A stretch of DNA of 64,000 nucleotides from Nocardia takedensis NBRC 100417. Lineage in GTDB: Bacteria; Actinomycetota; Actinomycetes; Mycobacteriales; Mycobacteriaceae. Made by a program: the position numbers and the translations under genes. The stretch is from positions 1-64,000 of the forward strand of contig NZ_BAGG01000077.1 of the NCBI RefSeq assembly GCF_000308695.1, written 5' to 3'. The notes under the pieces are model-generated. The model was given only the letters and a program-made list of their open reading frames with translations. It made no database searches and was not told the origin of the DNA. Numbering within the stretch: position 1 is the stretch's first letter; the number at the start of each line of letters is the position of its first letter. Positions 35,185 to 43,740 of the stretch are shown one piece after another.

Positions 35185-35812
35185 AGACGGGTTCATCGGC
35201 CGGATCGAGTGGGCGGTGGCCGGTCGCGCGCTTCCGGGGCAACACATTTCCGGTGATCGCTGCGTGGTGCTCGACGCGGGCGGCGGCGGTGTGCTGTTCG
35301 CGGTCCTCGACGGTCTCGGTCACGGTGCGGCGGCGGCCGACGCGGCCGACCGCGCCGCGCAGGTGCTCTCGGAGAACCGGGCCGAACCGCTGGACGTGCT
35401 GATGGTGCTGTGCCACCGGGCCATGGCCGACACCCGCGGCGCGGCGGTCTCGTTGGCGCAGTTCGGGATCGGCGACGCGATCAGTTGGCTCGGGGTCGGC
35501 AACGTCGAGTCGCGGGTGCTCAGCGTCGGCCCCGCCGGGCTCAGCATCCGCGCGACGGTCCTGCTCACCGGCGGCATCGTCGGCTACCGACTGCCCGCGA
35601 ACCTGCAACCGCAGACGGTGCACGTGCGGCCCGGCGATCTGCTGCTGATGTCCACCGACGGCATCGTCGCCGAATCCGCCGAGAGCATCGACCTGTCCAA
35701 ATCCACCGCCGACATCACCGCCGACATCCTGGCCCGCTTCGCCAAGGACACCGACGACGCGCTGGTGCTCGCGGCCCGCCACCGCGGCAGTACCTCGAAC
35801 GGGGTGCTGTGA
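35177..35812 (+). CDS. RsbX-like PP2C phosphatase of the stressosome
   Basis: A 211-residue SpoIIE/PP2C-type phosphatase. Metal-binding Asp residues are expected in VLFAVLDGLGHGAAAADAAD (about 36-55) and PGDLLLMSTDGIVAES (about 153-168), and the fold ends with DDALVLAARH. A small, sensor-less PP2C next to rsbRST corresponds in position and size to RsbX, which dephosphorylates RsbR/RsbS and resets the stressosome. The GTG at 35177 (VHEDGFIGRIEW) overlaps the rsbT stop, and the stop overlaps the next GTG, as in a coupled operon. Confidence 0.78.
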   Translation: MHEDGFIGRIEWAVAGRALPGQHISGDRCVVLDAGGGGVLFAVLDGLGHGAAAADAADRAAQVLSENRAEPLDVLMVLCHRAMADTRGAAVSLAQFGIGDAISWLGVGNVESRVLSVGPAGLSIRATVLLTGGIVGYRLPANLQPQTVHVRPGDLLLMSTDGIVAESAESIDLSKSTADITADILARFAKDTDDALVLAARHRGSTSNGVL

Positions 35813-38070
35813 CAACGGTTCTCGCCGCTTTCCTCGACGCCTACACGACCGCGCTGCGCGGTCACCTCGAGGCGCCGACCCACGACACCCTGTCCGAGGG
35901 TTACGAACTGGGCAGGCGCGCCCTGGTCGAGGACATCAGCCTGCTGGACCTGACCGAACACCACTTCCGACTGGTCGGCGCCGAGGCCGCGGCGGGCAAC
36001 GACCCGCGCCTGGCCGAGAGCGCGCTGGAATTCCTGTTGCAGACCCTGGCCGCCCTCGACATCGCCACCCGCGGCTATCTCGACGGCACCCGCCGCTACG
36101 AGCAACAGCGTTCCCGCGCCGACGATCTCGACCAACGCGACGCCTTCCGCACCGCCCTGGTGGAATCGTTGCAGGACGGCTTCTTCGTCGCCGACGCCCA
36201 CGGCGCCATCATCGAGGTCAACTCCGCCTTCGGCGCGCTCACCGGCTACGGCGCGGCCGAGGTCCCCTACCCGTTGCCGCACCCGTGGTCGATGGCCTCG
36301 GGGCCGCGCTATCCCGATCTGGGCACCGAGGCTTCGCGTTTCGTGATCCCCATCCGGCATCGCGACGGCCGCGCGCTGTGGCTGGCGGTCAGCACCAGCA
36401 CGCTGATCGAACCGGAGAACAACGAGCGGATCTTCGTCGGCACCATCCGCGACGTCACCGCCGAACACGACGCCCAGGCCCGTGACCAGGCCGCCTCGCG
36501 ACTGGCCACCGCCGTCGGCACCTCCACCAGCGTGGTCGAGGTGCTCTCGGTCGGACTGGACGAGTTGCGCCGCACCGTCGGCGCGGCGTCCGCGGTCGTC
36601 GCGGTGTGGCCCAACGGCCACGGCTCCCCCGAGATCTACATGTCCGGCACGGTCGCCCCCGGGGTCAGCAACACCGAGAGCCCGGTCCTGGAACCGGAGG
36701 CGATGGCGTTGCTCGAACGGGCGCGCCGCCGTCCGCCGCGCAGTCTGGCCGCGCTGCCGGAAGGCGCGGAGAGTTCGGAGGGCATCGTCGCACCGCTCGG
36801 CGAGACCGGCGACACCGCCCTGTGGTTGCGCTTCGCCGCACCCCGCGCGATCACCGCCGCCGACTGGACGATGTTCTCGCTGCTGATCGGTCACCTCAGC
36901 CTCGCGGTGCAGCGGGCGCGCAACTTCGACCAGGCGCGCTCGACGTCGCTGACCCTGCAACGCGCCATGCTCGGGCCGATCGAACTGCCGCCGCGCTTCT
37001 CCGTGCACTACGAACCCGCGCTGCCGCCGCTCGAGATCGGCGGCGACTGGTACGACGTGGTGCCGCTCAAGGACGGCACCATCGGCGTCGTCGTCGGCGA
37101 CTGCGTGGGCCGCGGTCTGTCCGCCGCCGTCGTCATGGGCCAATTGCGCACGGCCGCGCGCGCCCTGCTGCTGCGGCACACCGGTCCCGCCCAACTGCTG
37201 TCCGAACTCGACGCGGTCGCCGGACGCATCCCGGGCGCGATGTGCACGACGGTCTTCGCCGCGGTCCTCGACCCGGTCCGCGGCCTGCTCCGCTACAGCA
37301 GCGCGGGCCACATGCCCGCGATCGTCGCCGACGTCGGCGAGAAGGGCCGCCTGCTCGAAGACGGACGGTCGGTGCCGCTGGCCACTTTCGAACTCGAACG
37401 CCCCGAGGCGAGTGCCACCCTGTCCCCCGGCGCGACCATGGTGCTGTTCACCGACGGGTTGGTCGAACAGCGCGGCATCGACATCGACGACGGTTTCGAC
37501 AAGATCGCCGCCACGCTGGCCGAGACCTCGGGCAAACTGCCCCGCGAGGTCGCCGACGCCGTGCTCTCGCGCCTGCGGCCCGCCGCCGGTTACGACGACG
37601 ACGTCGCCATGGTCGTCTACCGTCAGCCGCCCGCCCCCTTGCACCTGAGCGTGCCCGCGCTGGCCGACCGGCTCGCGGGGCTGCGCCGCGCGCTCAAGGC
37701 GTGGTTCGCGGCGGCGGCGGTCCCCCACGACCTCGCCTCGGATCTGGTGGCCGCGGCGAACGAGGCGTGCAGCAACAGCATCGAGCACGCCTACCTCGAC
37801 GGGTCGGGCGACGAACCCGCCGTCGACCTGACCGCCACGTGCGGCACCCAGACCGTCGAGATCGTCGTCACCGACACGGGAGCCTGGAAACCGCGCTCGG
37901 CCGACCCCGGCCACCGCGGGCGCGGCATCGACATGATGCGCGCGCTCACCGAGGAACTCGAGATCGAACACACCGACACGGGCACCCGGGTGCGGATGTC
38001 GATCACGCTGCCCGCCATCAAATCACCGGTCGCCAACCCGTTGCGCGGAACCCACCGCCGCCTGTCCTGA
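35809..38070 (+). CDS. RsbU-like PP2C phosphatase fused to PAS, GAF-like and anti-sigma (RsbW-type) ATPase domains
   Basis: A 753-residue multi-domain protein. Residues 1-100 form an RsbU-type N-terminal helical domain likely to receive RsbT (LDAYTTALRGHLEAP, YELGRRALVEDISLLDLTE). A PAS domain (about 118-235, GFFVADAHGAIIEVNSAFG), a GAF-like domain (about 240-380), and a SpoIIE PP2C domain (about 395-605; EIGGDWYDVVPLKDG, VVGDCVGRGLSAA, MVLFTDGLVEQR, YDDDVAMVVY) follow. The C-terminal HATPase_c domain (about 615-735) has the N-box LVAAANEACSNSIEHAY and RGRGIDMMRAL. It thus joins an anti-anti-sigma phosphatase to an RsbW-like kinase in one chain. GTG 35809 overlaps the preceding stop by four bases. 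Confidence 0.85.
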   Translation: MTTVLAAFLDAYTTALRGHLEAPTHDTLSEGYELGRRALVEDISLLDLTEHHFRLVGAEAAAGNDPRLAESALEFLLQTLAALDIATRGYLDGTRRYEQQRSRADDLDQRDAFRTALVESLQDGFFVADAHGAIIEVNSAFGALTGYGAAEVPYPLPHPWSMASGPRYPDLGTEASRFVIPIRHRDGRALWLAVSTSTLIEPENNERIFVGTIRDVTAEHDAQARDQAASRLATAVGTSTSVVEVLSVGLDELRRTVGAASAVVAVWPNGHGSPEIYMSGTVAPGVSNTESPVLEPEAMALLERARRRPPRSLAALPEGAESSEGIVAPLGETGDTALWLRFAAPRAITAADWTMFSLLIGHLSLAVQRARNFDQARSTSLTLQRAMLGPIELPPRFSVHYEPALPPLEIGGDWYDVVPLKDGTIGVVVGDCVGRGLSAAVVMGQLRTAARALLLRHTGPAQLLSELDAVAGRIPGAMCTTVFAAVLDPVRGLLRYSSAGHMPAIVADVGEKGRLLEDGRSVPLATFELERPEASATLSPGATMVLFTDGLVEQRGIDIDDGFDKIAATLAETSGKLPREVADAVLSRLRPAAGYDDDVAMVVYRQPPAPLHLSVPALADRLAGLRRALKAWFAAAAVPHDLASDLVAAANEACSNSIEHAYLDGSGDEPAVDLTATCGTQTVEIVVTDTGAWKPRSADPGHRGRGIDMMRALTEELEIEHTDTGTRVRMSITLPAIKSPVANPLRGTHRRLS

Positions 38071-38216
38071 CACGCGGCCCGACCACCGCCGTCGTGCCCC
38101 GCGGCACGCCTCACGCCCGCGATTCGCGGGGAGTTCGCCCGGCGACTGCTAGGTTCGAGGCGGCTCGCTCGCACGCCCACTCCCGCCCGCGCGGGGCCCG
38201 ATCTCCGGAGGCGTTC

Positions 38217-39106
38217 ATGAGAAGTGTCCTCGTCCTGGCCGCGCTGTGCGCCACCGTCGCCGGAGTGCTCGCCGGGCCCGCCGCCGCCGACCCGCCCTAC
38301 GACGAATACGTCGCGCTGGGCGATTCCTGGGCCGCCGACGCCACCCTGAACCCGGCGCTGCTCACCGCCGAATTCGTGCCCCTCGGCTGCGTGCAGCGCT
38401 ACGACAACTATTCGCGCCAGGTCGCGGCGGCGTTGGGCGTCACCACTTTTCGCGACGCCGCGTGCGCCGGCGCCACCACCGCCGACATGACCGAGGACCA
38501 ACCGGTCGGGCGCGACCTGTGGCCCGGCGCGAACACACCCCAATTCGACCGCCTCACCCCCACCACCGACCTGGTCACCCTGCTCATCGGCGGCAACGAC
38601 GTCGGACTCGCCGCCGCCGTCCGCGGCTGCCTCACACCCGACCCCGCCGTCTCCCCCTGCCAACAGACCTGGATCGTCGACGGCGTCGACCGCATGTCCC
38701 AGAACATCGCCGCCGCCGAACCCCACGTCGCCGCCACCATCGCGGGCATCCGCCAACGCTCCCCCGCCGCCCGCATCCTCCTGCTCAACTACCTCGACGG
38801 CGTGGCCCCTGACGGCGGCTGCTGGCCCACCATCCCCATCTCCCCCGTCGACACCGACTGGCTCGCCGACAAACTCGCCGAACTAGACGCCATGCTCCGC
38901 CGCGTCGCCACCGCCACCGACGTCGAATTCGTCGACACCTACACCACCAGCGAAGGCCACGACGCCTGCCGCCCACCCGGCATCCGCTGGGTCGAAGGTC
39001 TGATCCCCTACACCAGCGATCCCCCCGGCCCGCGTTGCCGTTCCACCCCAACCAACTCGGCGCCAACCACCAAGCCTCGCGAGTCCTCGAAGTCCTCAAC
39101 GGCTGA
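38217..39106 (+). pseudogene. Secreted SGNH-family esterase/lipase with a 3' frameshift
   Basis: Signal peptide (SVLVLAALCATVAGVLAGPAAA) then an SGNH hydrolase: block I YVALGDSWAAD with the nucleophile Ser, the AGATTADM region, and block III IGGNDVG. The ATG at 38217 has GGAG upstream. Near 39021-39026 (a run of six C) the frame shifts. After it, the continuing frame is unlike the family, whereas the -1 frame reads RPALPFHPNQLGANHQAS and VLEVLNG then stops at 39106. That lost part contains the catalytic His (FHPN). One missing C in the run would restore the gene, so either a sequencing/assembly slip or a true frameshift. In the shown frame translation continues to 39215. Confidence 0.8.
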
Positions 39107-39305
39107 CAAACCGTCGACGTGCACGGGTTCGCGTCGAATCAGACCGACCGATTCCCACCTCAGCGGACCGAGCCGAGCGCGTATCGGGCACGCCCGCAGT
39201 GGAAGTCACCGGTAACCTCGCCGTTCGGTTACCTTCCTCGACGGTGGGGATTCGGGAACGTCACTGCCGCCGAAGCATTCTCGACGCCGAACGCTTCTGG
39301 TCGCC

Positions 39306-39647
39306 TCAGTTCCCGCTCGGCCCGAGCGCGGACGGAGCGGGGGTCGGGGACGGTTCCTTGAGTTCGATGAACAGGGCGTGCGAGTCGGTGTCGCCGATGT
39401 TCTCGCCCGCGTGTTCCTGGGCCGAGACCCACCGGATCTGTCCGGCGGTCAATTCGACCTCGACCTGCTGCCCGCCGGAGGAGATACGACGACGGAACGA
39501 GGCCAGCGGGTAGAGGACGCTGTCGGGATGGGTGTGCGGAAGGGTGCGGTCGCCGGGTTTGTCCCGGTACTCGAGCACGCGGACGCGGTCGTTCTCGAAG
39601 ATCACGCGGTAGAGGTCGGGGTTGACGGCGATGGGATCGATGCACAT
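39306..39647 (-). CDS. Small cupin-fold protein
   Basis: A 113-residue single-domain cupin. Motif 1 is THPDSVLYPLASFRRRI with the metal-type His residues in TLPHTHPD (about 40-47); motif 2 is AQEHAGENIGDTDSHALFIEL (about 78-98). Such proteins bind a metal and small molecules; no function can be assigned. ATG at 39647 is chosen. Its 5' end abuts the broken start of a TetR gene on the other strand. Confidence 0.65.
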   Translation of the reverse strand: MCIDPIAVNPDLYRVIFENDRVRVLEYRDKPGDRTLPHTHPDSVLYPLASFRRRISSGGQQVEVELTAGQIRWVSAQEHAGENIGDTDSHALFIELKEPSPTPAPSALGPSGN

Positions 39648-40155
39648 GGCTGCCTCCAGCGAGGCGGCATCCATCTCCAGGACGACGGCCTATCGCTATT
39701 TCCCGAATCAGCGAGCCCTGCTGGCTGCCGTCCATCCCGAGATCGATGAGCCGTCGCTGCTCACCGAACCCGCCCCGACCGATCCGTTCGAACGTCTCGA
39801 GGTGGTCATGCGGGAATGCGTCCGCATCACCACCGAATGGGAACCCGAACTGCGCACCTCACTGCGCCTGTCGCTGGAACCCGATCCCGCCGCCCCGACC
39901 CCGCTGCGCCGAGGACGCGCCATCGACTGGATCGAACAAGCGCTGACCCCGCTGCGCGACACCCACCCCCACGTGGACATTCGCCGTCTGGCCATCGACA
40001 TCCGGTCCGCGACCGGGATCGAATCCTTCATATGGCTGACCGACGTGGCTCGGCTGCCCGCCGCCGAATCCATCGAAACCCTCTGCCGCACAGCACAAGC
40101 CATCCTCGCCTATGCGCTGGCCGCACCGGACTCGCACGGCGACTCGCCCCGCTGA
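39648..40155 (+). pseudogene. TetR-family regulator lacking its N-terminal DNA-binding helices
   Basis: Reads AASISRTTAYRYFPNQRALLAAV, the recognition helix end of a TetR helix-turn-helix, followed by an ordinary TetR C-terminal domain (FERLEVVMRECVRITTEWEPE ...). The usual 25-30 residues before this (helices 1 and 2) are absent; upstream codons run antisense through the start of the cupin gene. Possible starts (TTG 39622, ATG codons to 39646) give only a few extra residues. A 5' truncation is the simplest reading, so DNA binding is probably lost. Confidence 0.7.
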
Positions 40156-40193
40156 TACGACAGCACGAACCACGGCCGGAATACCGAGGCGGT

Positions 40194-41036
40194 TCAGCCG
40201 ATCAGTGCGAGGTCCTCGTCGGTGAGTTCCAGGCTCGCCGCGGCGATGTTCTGGTCCAGGTGGGCGGGGTCGGAGGTGCCGGGGATGAGCAGGATCGACG
40301 GCGACCGGGCCAGCAGCCAGGCCAACGCCACCTGCTGGATGGACGCGTCGTGGCGGGCCGCGACGGTCGCCAGGTGTTCGGCGGTGAGCGGCTGGAATCC
40401 GCCGACCGGGAAGAACGGGACGAACGCGATCCCGGCTCGTTCGCAGGCATCGATGATCGGGTCGTCACCGCGGGTCGCGACGTTGTAGGCGTTCTGCACG
40501 CAGACGAAAGGCGCGAGGTCGCGGGCCTGGTCGAACTGGGTGCGGGTGACGTTGGAGATGCCCAGGTGCCGGATCAGGCCCTCGTCCCGCAAGCGCGCCA
40601 AGGCGGTGAGCGGGGCTTCCAAGGAGCCTTCCGCCGGGGCGAGGTTGTCGCCGACGCGCAGGTTCACCACGTCGAGTCGGTCGACGCCGAGGGTGCGCAG
40701 GTTCGCCTCCACGCTCTTGCGCAGACCGTCGGGGGTGAGTCCCGGCTCGATCGCGGCGAATTTGGTGACCAGCACGAGGTCGTCGGGGTAGGGGTGCAGG
40801 GCCTCGCGGATCAGGTCGTTGGCGTTGAGGCCGTCGCGGTCGTAGAAGTGCGAGGTGTCGATGTGGTTCACGCCCAGTTCCACCGCCCGGCGCAGCAGCG
40901 CCAGCGCGGTCTCGCGGGTCGGTTGCTTCCCGGCGGGCCACCCGGTGAGTTTCATGGCGCCGAAACCCATCCGGTTCACCCGCAGCGGTCCCAGCTGTCC
41001 TTGACCCGCCGCGCGGGCCGAAATCGTCTCCGTCAT
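40194..41036 (-). CDS. Aldo/keto reductase
   Basis: A 280-residue NADPH-dependent aldo/keto reductase. The TIM-barrel signatures are NHIDTSHFYDRDGLNANDLIREAL (catalytic Asp and Tyr, about 54-77), LVTKFAAIEPG with catalytic Lys about 90, and LRDEGLIRHLGISNV about 148. The usual catalytic His in DLYLIH appears replaced: the strand reads LDVVNLRVGD. Divergent from a LuxR-type regulator with a perfect palindrome between them, so likely its target. ATG at 41036. Confidence 0.9.
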   Translation of the reverse strand: MTETISARAAGQGQLGPLRVNRMGFGAMKLTGWPAGKQPTRETALALLRRAVELGVNHIDTSHFYDRDGLNANDLIREALHPYPDDLVLVTKFAAIEPGLTPDGLRKSVEANLRTLGVDRLDVVNLRVGDNLAPAEGSLEAPLTALARLRDEGLIRHLGISNVTRTQFDQARDLAPFVCVQNAYNVATRGDDPIIDACERAGIAFVPFFPVGGFQPLTAEHLATVAARHDASIQQVALAWLLARSPSILLIPGTSDPAHLDQNIAAASLELTDEDLALIG

Positions 41037-41076
41037 GTCCTCAGCCTGGCCTTTCCCGCCTCCCGCGCGCTGGAGT

Positions 41077-41092
41077 TGGCAACATGTTGCCA
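41077..41092. promoter_or_regulatory. 16-base perfect palindrome, candidate operator
   Basis: TGGCAACATGTTGCCA lies in the 95-base region between the divergent aldo/keto reductase (41036) and LuxR-type regulator (41132) genes. Perfect two-fold symmetry and position suggest a regulator-binding site. Confidence 0.6.
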
Positions 41093-41131
41093 GGCGTTGA
41101 CGGCCGCCGGGCCGCTCGCGAGACTCGACGT

Positions 41132-41764
41132 ATGGTCCAGACACAGCAGGTCACGATCGTGCGCGGGGCGCGCGAGCTGTTCGAGAGCACCTCCCACCTG
41201 TTCGAGCGCACCACCACCAGCCTCGATTGCGCCGCCAAAGACCTGGTGACCTGGAACAACGCCCGTCACGACCGGCTGCGCCCCGGGGTCGCGCTGCGCA
41301 AGCTCTACCGGCCCTCCGCCCTGCTGGACCCCTCGCTGGCGCAGCACCTGCACACGATGGTCGAGCGCGGGGCGGGCGTGCGGGTCAGCGACGACGACAT
41401 CAACGAGACCATCGTCCTGGACCGCAAGGTGGTCATCCTCGCCGGTGACACCTCCCACGGCGAACGCAGCTACAGCGTCATCACCGTGCCCGAGATCGTG
41501 CACGGCGTGCTGTCGCTGTTCGAGGCCACCTGGCGGGCGGGCACCGACTTCGCGATCTACGACCGCGACGCCGCCGAACTGCGCCGACTCGCCCCGCAGA
41601 TCCTCGACTGCCTCAACACCGGAGCCACCGACGAGGCCGCCGCCCGCACCCTGGACCTCTCGGTCCGCACCTACCGCCGCCGCGTCGCCGAACTGATGAC
41701 CGCCCTCGGCGCGAACTCCCGCTTCCAAGCCGGAGCCCGCGCGCAGGAACTCGGCTTGATCTGA
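41132..41764 (+). CDS. LuxR-type helix-turn-helix regulator
   Basis: A 210-residue regulator. The C-terminal LuxR-like helix-turn-helix is LDCLNTGATDEAAARTLDLSVRTYRRRVAELMTALGANSRFQA. The N-terminal 140 residues are like the effector domains of TrmB/LuxR-type actinobacterial regulators (ARELFESTSHLFER ... VVILAGDTSHGERSYSVITV). ATG at 41132 is chosen because upstream in-frame codons overlap the palindrome. Likely controls the divergent aldo/keto reductase gene. Confidence 0.78.
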   Translation: MVQTQQVTIVRGARELFESTSHLFERTTTSLDCAAKDLVTWNNARHDRLRPGVALRKLYRPSALLDPSLAQHLHTMVERGAGVRVSDDDINETIVLDRKVVILAGDTSHGERSYSVITVPEIVHGVLSLFEATWRAGTDFAIYDRDAAELRRLAPQILDCLNTGATDEAAARTLDLSVRTYRRRVAELMTALGANSRFQAGARAQELGLI

Positions 41765-41786
41765 GGCCGCCGCCGCGTCAGGGGGC

Positions 41787-43028
41787 TCACGAGTACTGCT
41801 TCCGGAGCGCGGAGACGCGCTGCCGAAGCGGTGTGCGGTCGACCTTGGCGAGGTTCAACGGTGGGTCCAGCTCGCGCAGAATCTCGGTCTCGAGCGCGTC
41901 GAGGGTGTCGGCGTCCGCCACCGGGATCAGGACGACGCGCAGGTGCGCGCGCATCCAGGCCGTGAGTCGCGCTTCCTCGATGCTCGGCTGATCGTTCGCG
42001 TGCGCCAGTATCGAACCGAGCGTGCGACGCAGAGTCGAGAACTCGTACTTGTTCCCGAGATGCATGGTCGCGATGCGACCCCACAGCGTGTTCGAGGACG
42101 CTCTGCCGCCTTTACGGGTCGCGCCGGCGAGTCCGGCGTAGACGAGTCCCGGGGCGAGGACGTGCCCGAGCCCCGCGCTGAGGTCCGCGGCGCCCGCGTC
42201 GTCGACCCACCAGCTGTACATCCCCGGCGAACGCAGGCCCGCACCGGCCGAGGCCAGGACGTCGTCCAGCGACAACGCCCGGTCGCCCGCGCGCAGCCGG
42301 GCCGCCACCGGTTCCGTCTCGCGCTGCTTGTACCACGCGAGGCGGTGGCCGATCGAGAGCCCGTGCAGCTTGTCGACGACCCGGGCTCCGGCGGTATCCA
42401 GTTGCGGTGCGAGGGATTCGACGTATGCCGCCCCGGCGTGCACCTCGAAGGTCAGACCGGCGAGCGGACCGAGCGCCGATTCGAGTTGTGTCGCGACCCG
42501 TCACCCCCAGTCGAGGCGGTACTCGCGGGTCGTCTTCGGCAGATAGCGTTCGTAGGGCTCGAGCCGATCGCCGGGCCGGAGCAGGCCGTGTTCGGCCGAG
42601 AGGATGAACCACGGCAGACCCGACGCCTCCGCGTAGTGGCGCATCTTCGCGAAATAGCCGGAGGTGTAGAGATCCTTCGCGGCGGCCGCGTGATCCAGTT
42701 TGCTCTTCACGCAACCGATCAACACGGCGTGCGGGCGCGCCGGAAGGTCGAGAACCGGCCTGGAGGGCGTGACCGGAGAAGTCGAGCCTGCTCGCTCCCT
42801 TCCGACCGTGAAACCCAGGCCCACCAACCATCGGCGCGCGGACGAGGACTGGAAACGCTGCCGGTTCACCACTCCGGTCGCCAGTGAGATCACCTGCTTG
42901 ACGGGCCATCTCGTACCGTCGATGTCGACCCAATGGTCCCGAATGCTCTCGGGGGCAGCGTCTTCGAGCCGGGCGAGGACGAGTTCGGGACTCAGCTCGA
43001 AGGGCTCGCCGTCCAACGTGAAGCGCAT
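41787..43028 (-). pseudogene. DUF6884-type protein gene interrupted by an in-frame TGA
   Basis: From ATG 43028 the frame encodes a domain with HAVLIGCVKSKLDHAAAAKDLY and LPWFILSAEHGLLRPGD, typical of DUF6884, and stops at TGA 42501-42503 directly after YRLDWG. The same frame continues past the stop as RVATQLESALGPLAGLTFEVHAGAA, which is the normal continuation of that domain, then on to a second part (IGHRLAWYKQRETEPV ... FSTLRRTLGSILA) resembling a GIY-YIG-type nuclease region, ending at 41787. One gene with a nonsense codon fits best. Alternatives are two polypeptides (restart at GTG 42443) or TGA readthrough (the next base is C). Confidence 0.7.
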
Positions 43029-43196
43029 AGCCCTTGATACCGCGCGGGTCCGATAATTCCACTGGATCCACGAAATCGCCGGATCCGACCACAGAGAGCG
43101 GCCCGCGCAGGATCTCGGCGCGACCCGCGAACGCCGACCTGCGGTTCGCGGGAATCCTGGGATCGGTAGGTGGCCGGTTCGGCCTCTACTTACCTC

Positions 43197-43589
43197 ATGA
43201 CAACTTCTCCGCACCCCGCCCCGCAGTCCACCGGCCCCGACAAGAAGACCAGCGCCATCCTCTCCTACGCCCTCGGCTGGCTCACCGGCATCGTCTTCCT
43301 CTACATCGCCAAGAACGACCCCGACATCAAACACCACGCCGCCCAATCCACCGTCTTCTTCGGCGCGGTCACCGTCCTCAACATCGCCCTGTCGGTCCTC
43401 GGCTCACTCCTCGGCGCTCTCGGCATCGTCTTCAGCCTCGCCGGACTCGCCCTCGGCCTGCTCGCCCTCGCCGTCTGGATCACGGCCATGCTCCAAGCCA
43501 ACAAAACCGGCGGACACCGCGCCGAACTCCCCCTCGTCGGCAAACTCACCACCCCCTACGCCGAAAAACTGGCCGCCGCGATCAAGTAG
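43197..43589 (+). CDS. DUF4870 small membrane protein
   Basis: A 130-residue membrane protein of the DUF4870 family: SAILSYALGWLTGIVFLYIA (residues 19-38), the charged motif NDPDIKHHAAQSTVFFG, and a long hydrophobic segment VLNIALSVLGSLLGALGIVF then LAGLALGLLALAVWITAML. Function unknown. It ends at a strong terminator. Confidence 0.85.
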   Translation: MTTSPHPAPQSTGPDKKTSAILSYALGWLTGIVFLYIAKNDPDIKHHAAQSTVFFGAVTVLNIALSVLGSLLGALGIVFSLAGLALGLLALAVWITAMLQANKTGGHRAELPLVGKLTTPYAEKLAAAIK

Positions 43590-43650
43590 CGACGATCGTT
43601 CTCCGTGATCGGAGCAGCCGACGAATCCCGCCCGGACAAAGGACATCCGA

Positions 43651-43685
43651 GACCGGCGGCCCGAGATCATCTCGGGCCGCCGGTC
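43651..43685 (+). terminator. Hairpin terminator after DUF4870 gene
   Basis: Nearly complete palindrome with arms GACCGGCGGCCCGAGAT and ATCTCGGGCCGCCGGTC around a single C, followed by TTCT; 62 bases past the stop at 43589. Confidence 0.88.
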
Positions 43686-43740
43686 TTCTGGTGGGACGGG
43701 AGAAGTGAGGGCTGTCGGAGGCCGCCGACATAATCGGGAG

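Noticed and set aside
39211..39233. GGTAAC ... GTTACC inverted repeat as an operator
   Set aside because: Arms of 6 with an 11-base loop and no regulator nearby; could as well be a weak terminator for the cupin gene, so left unassigned.
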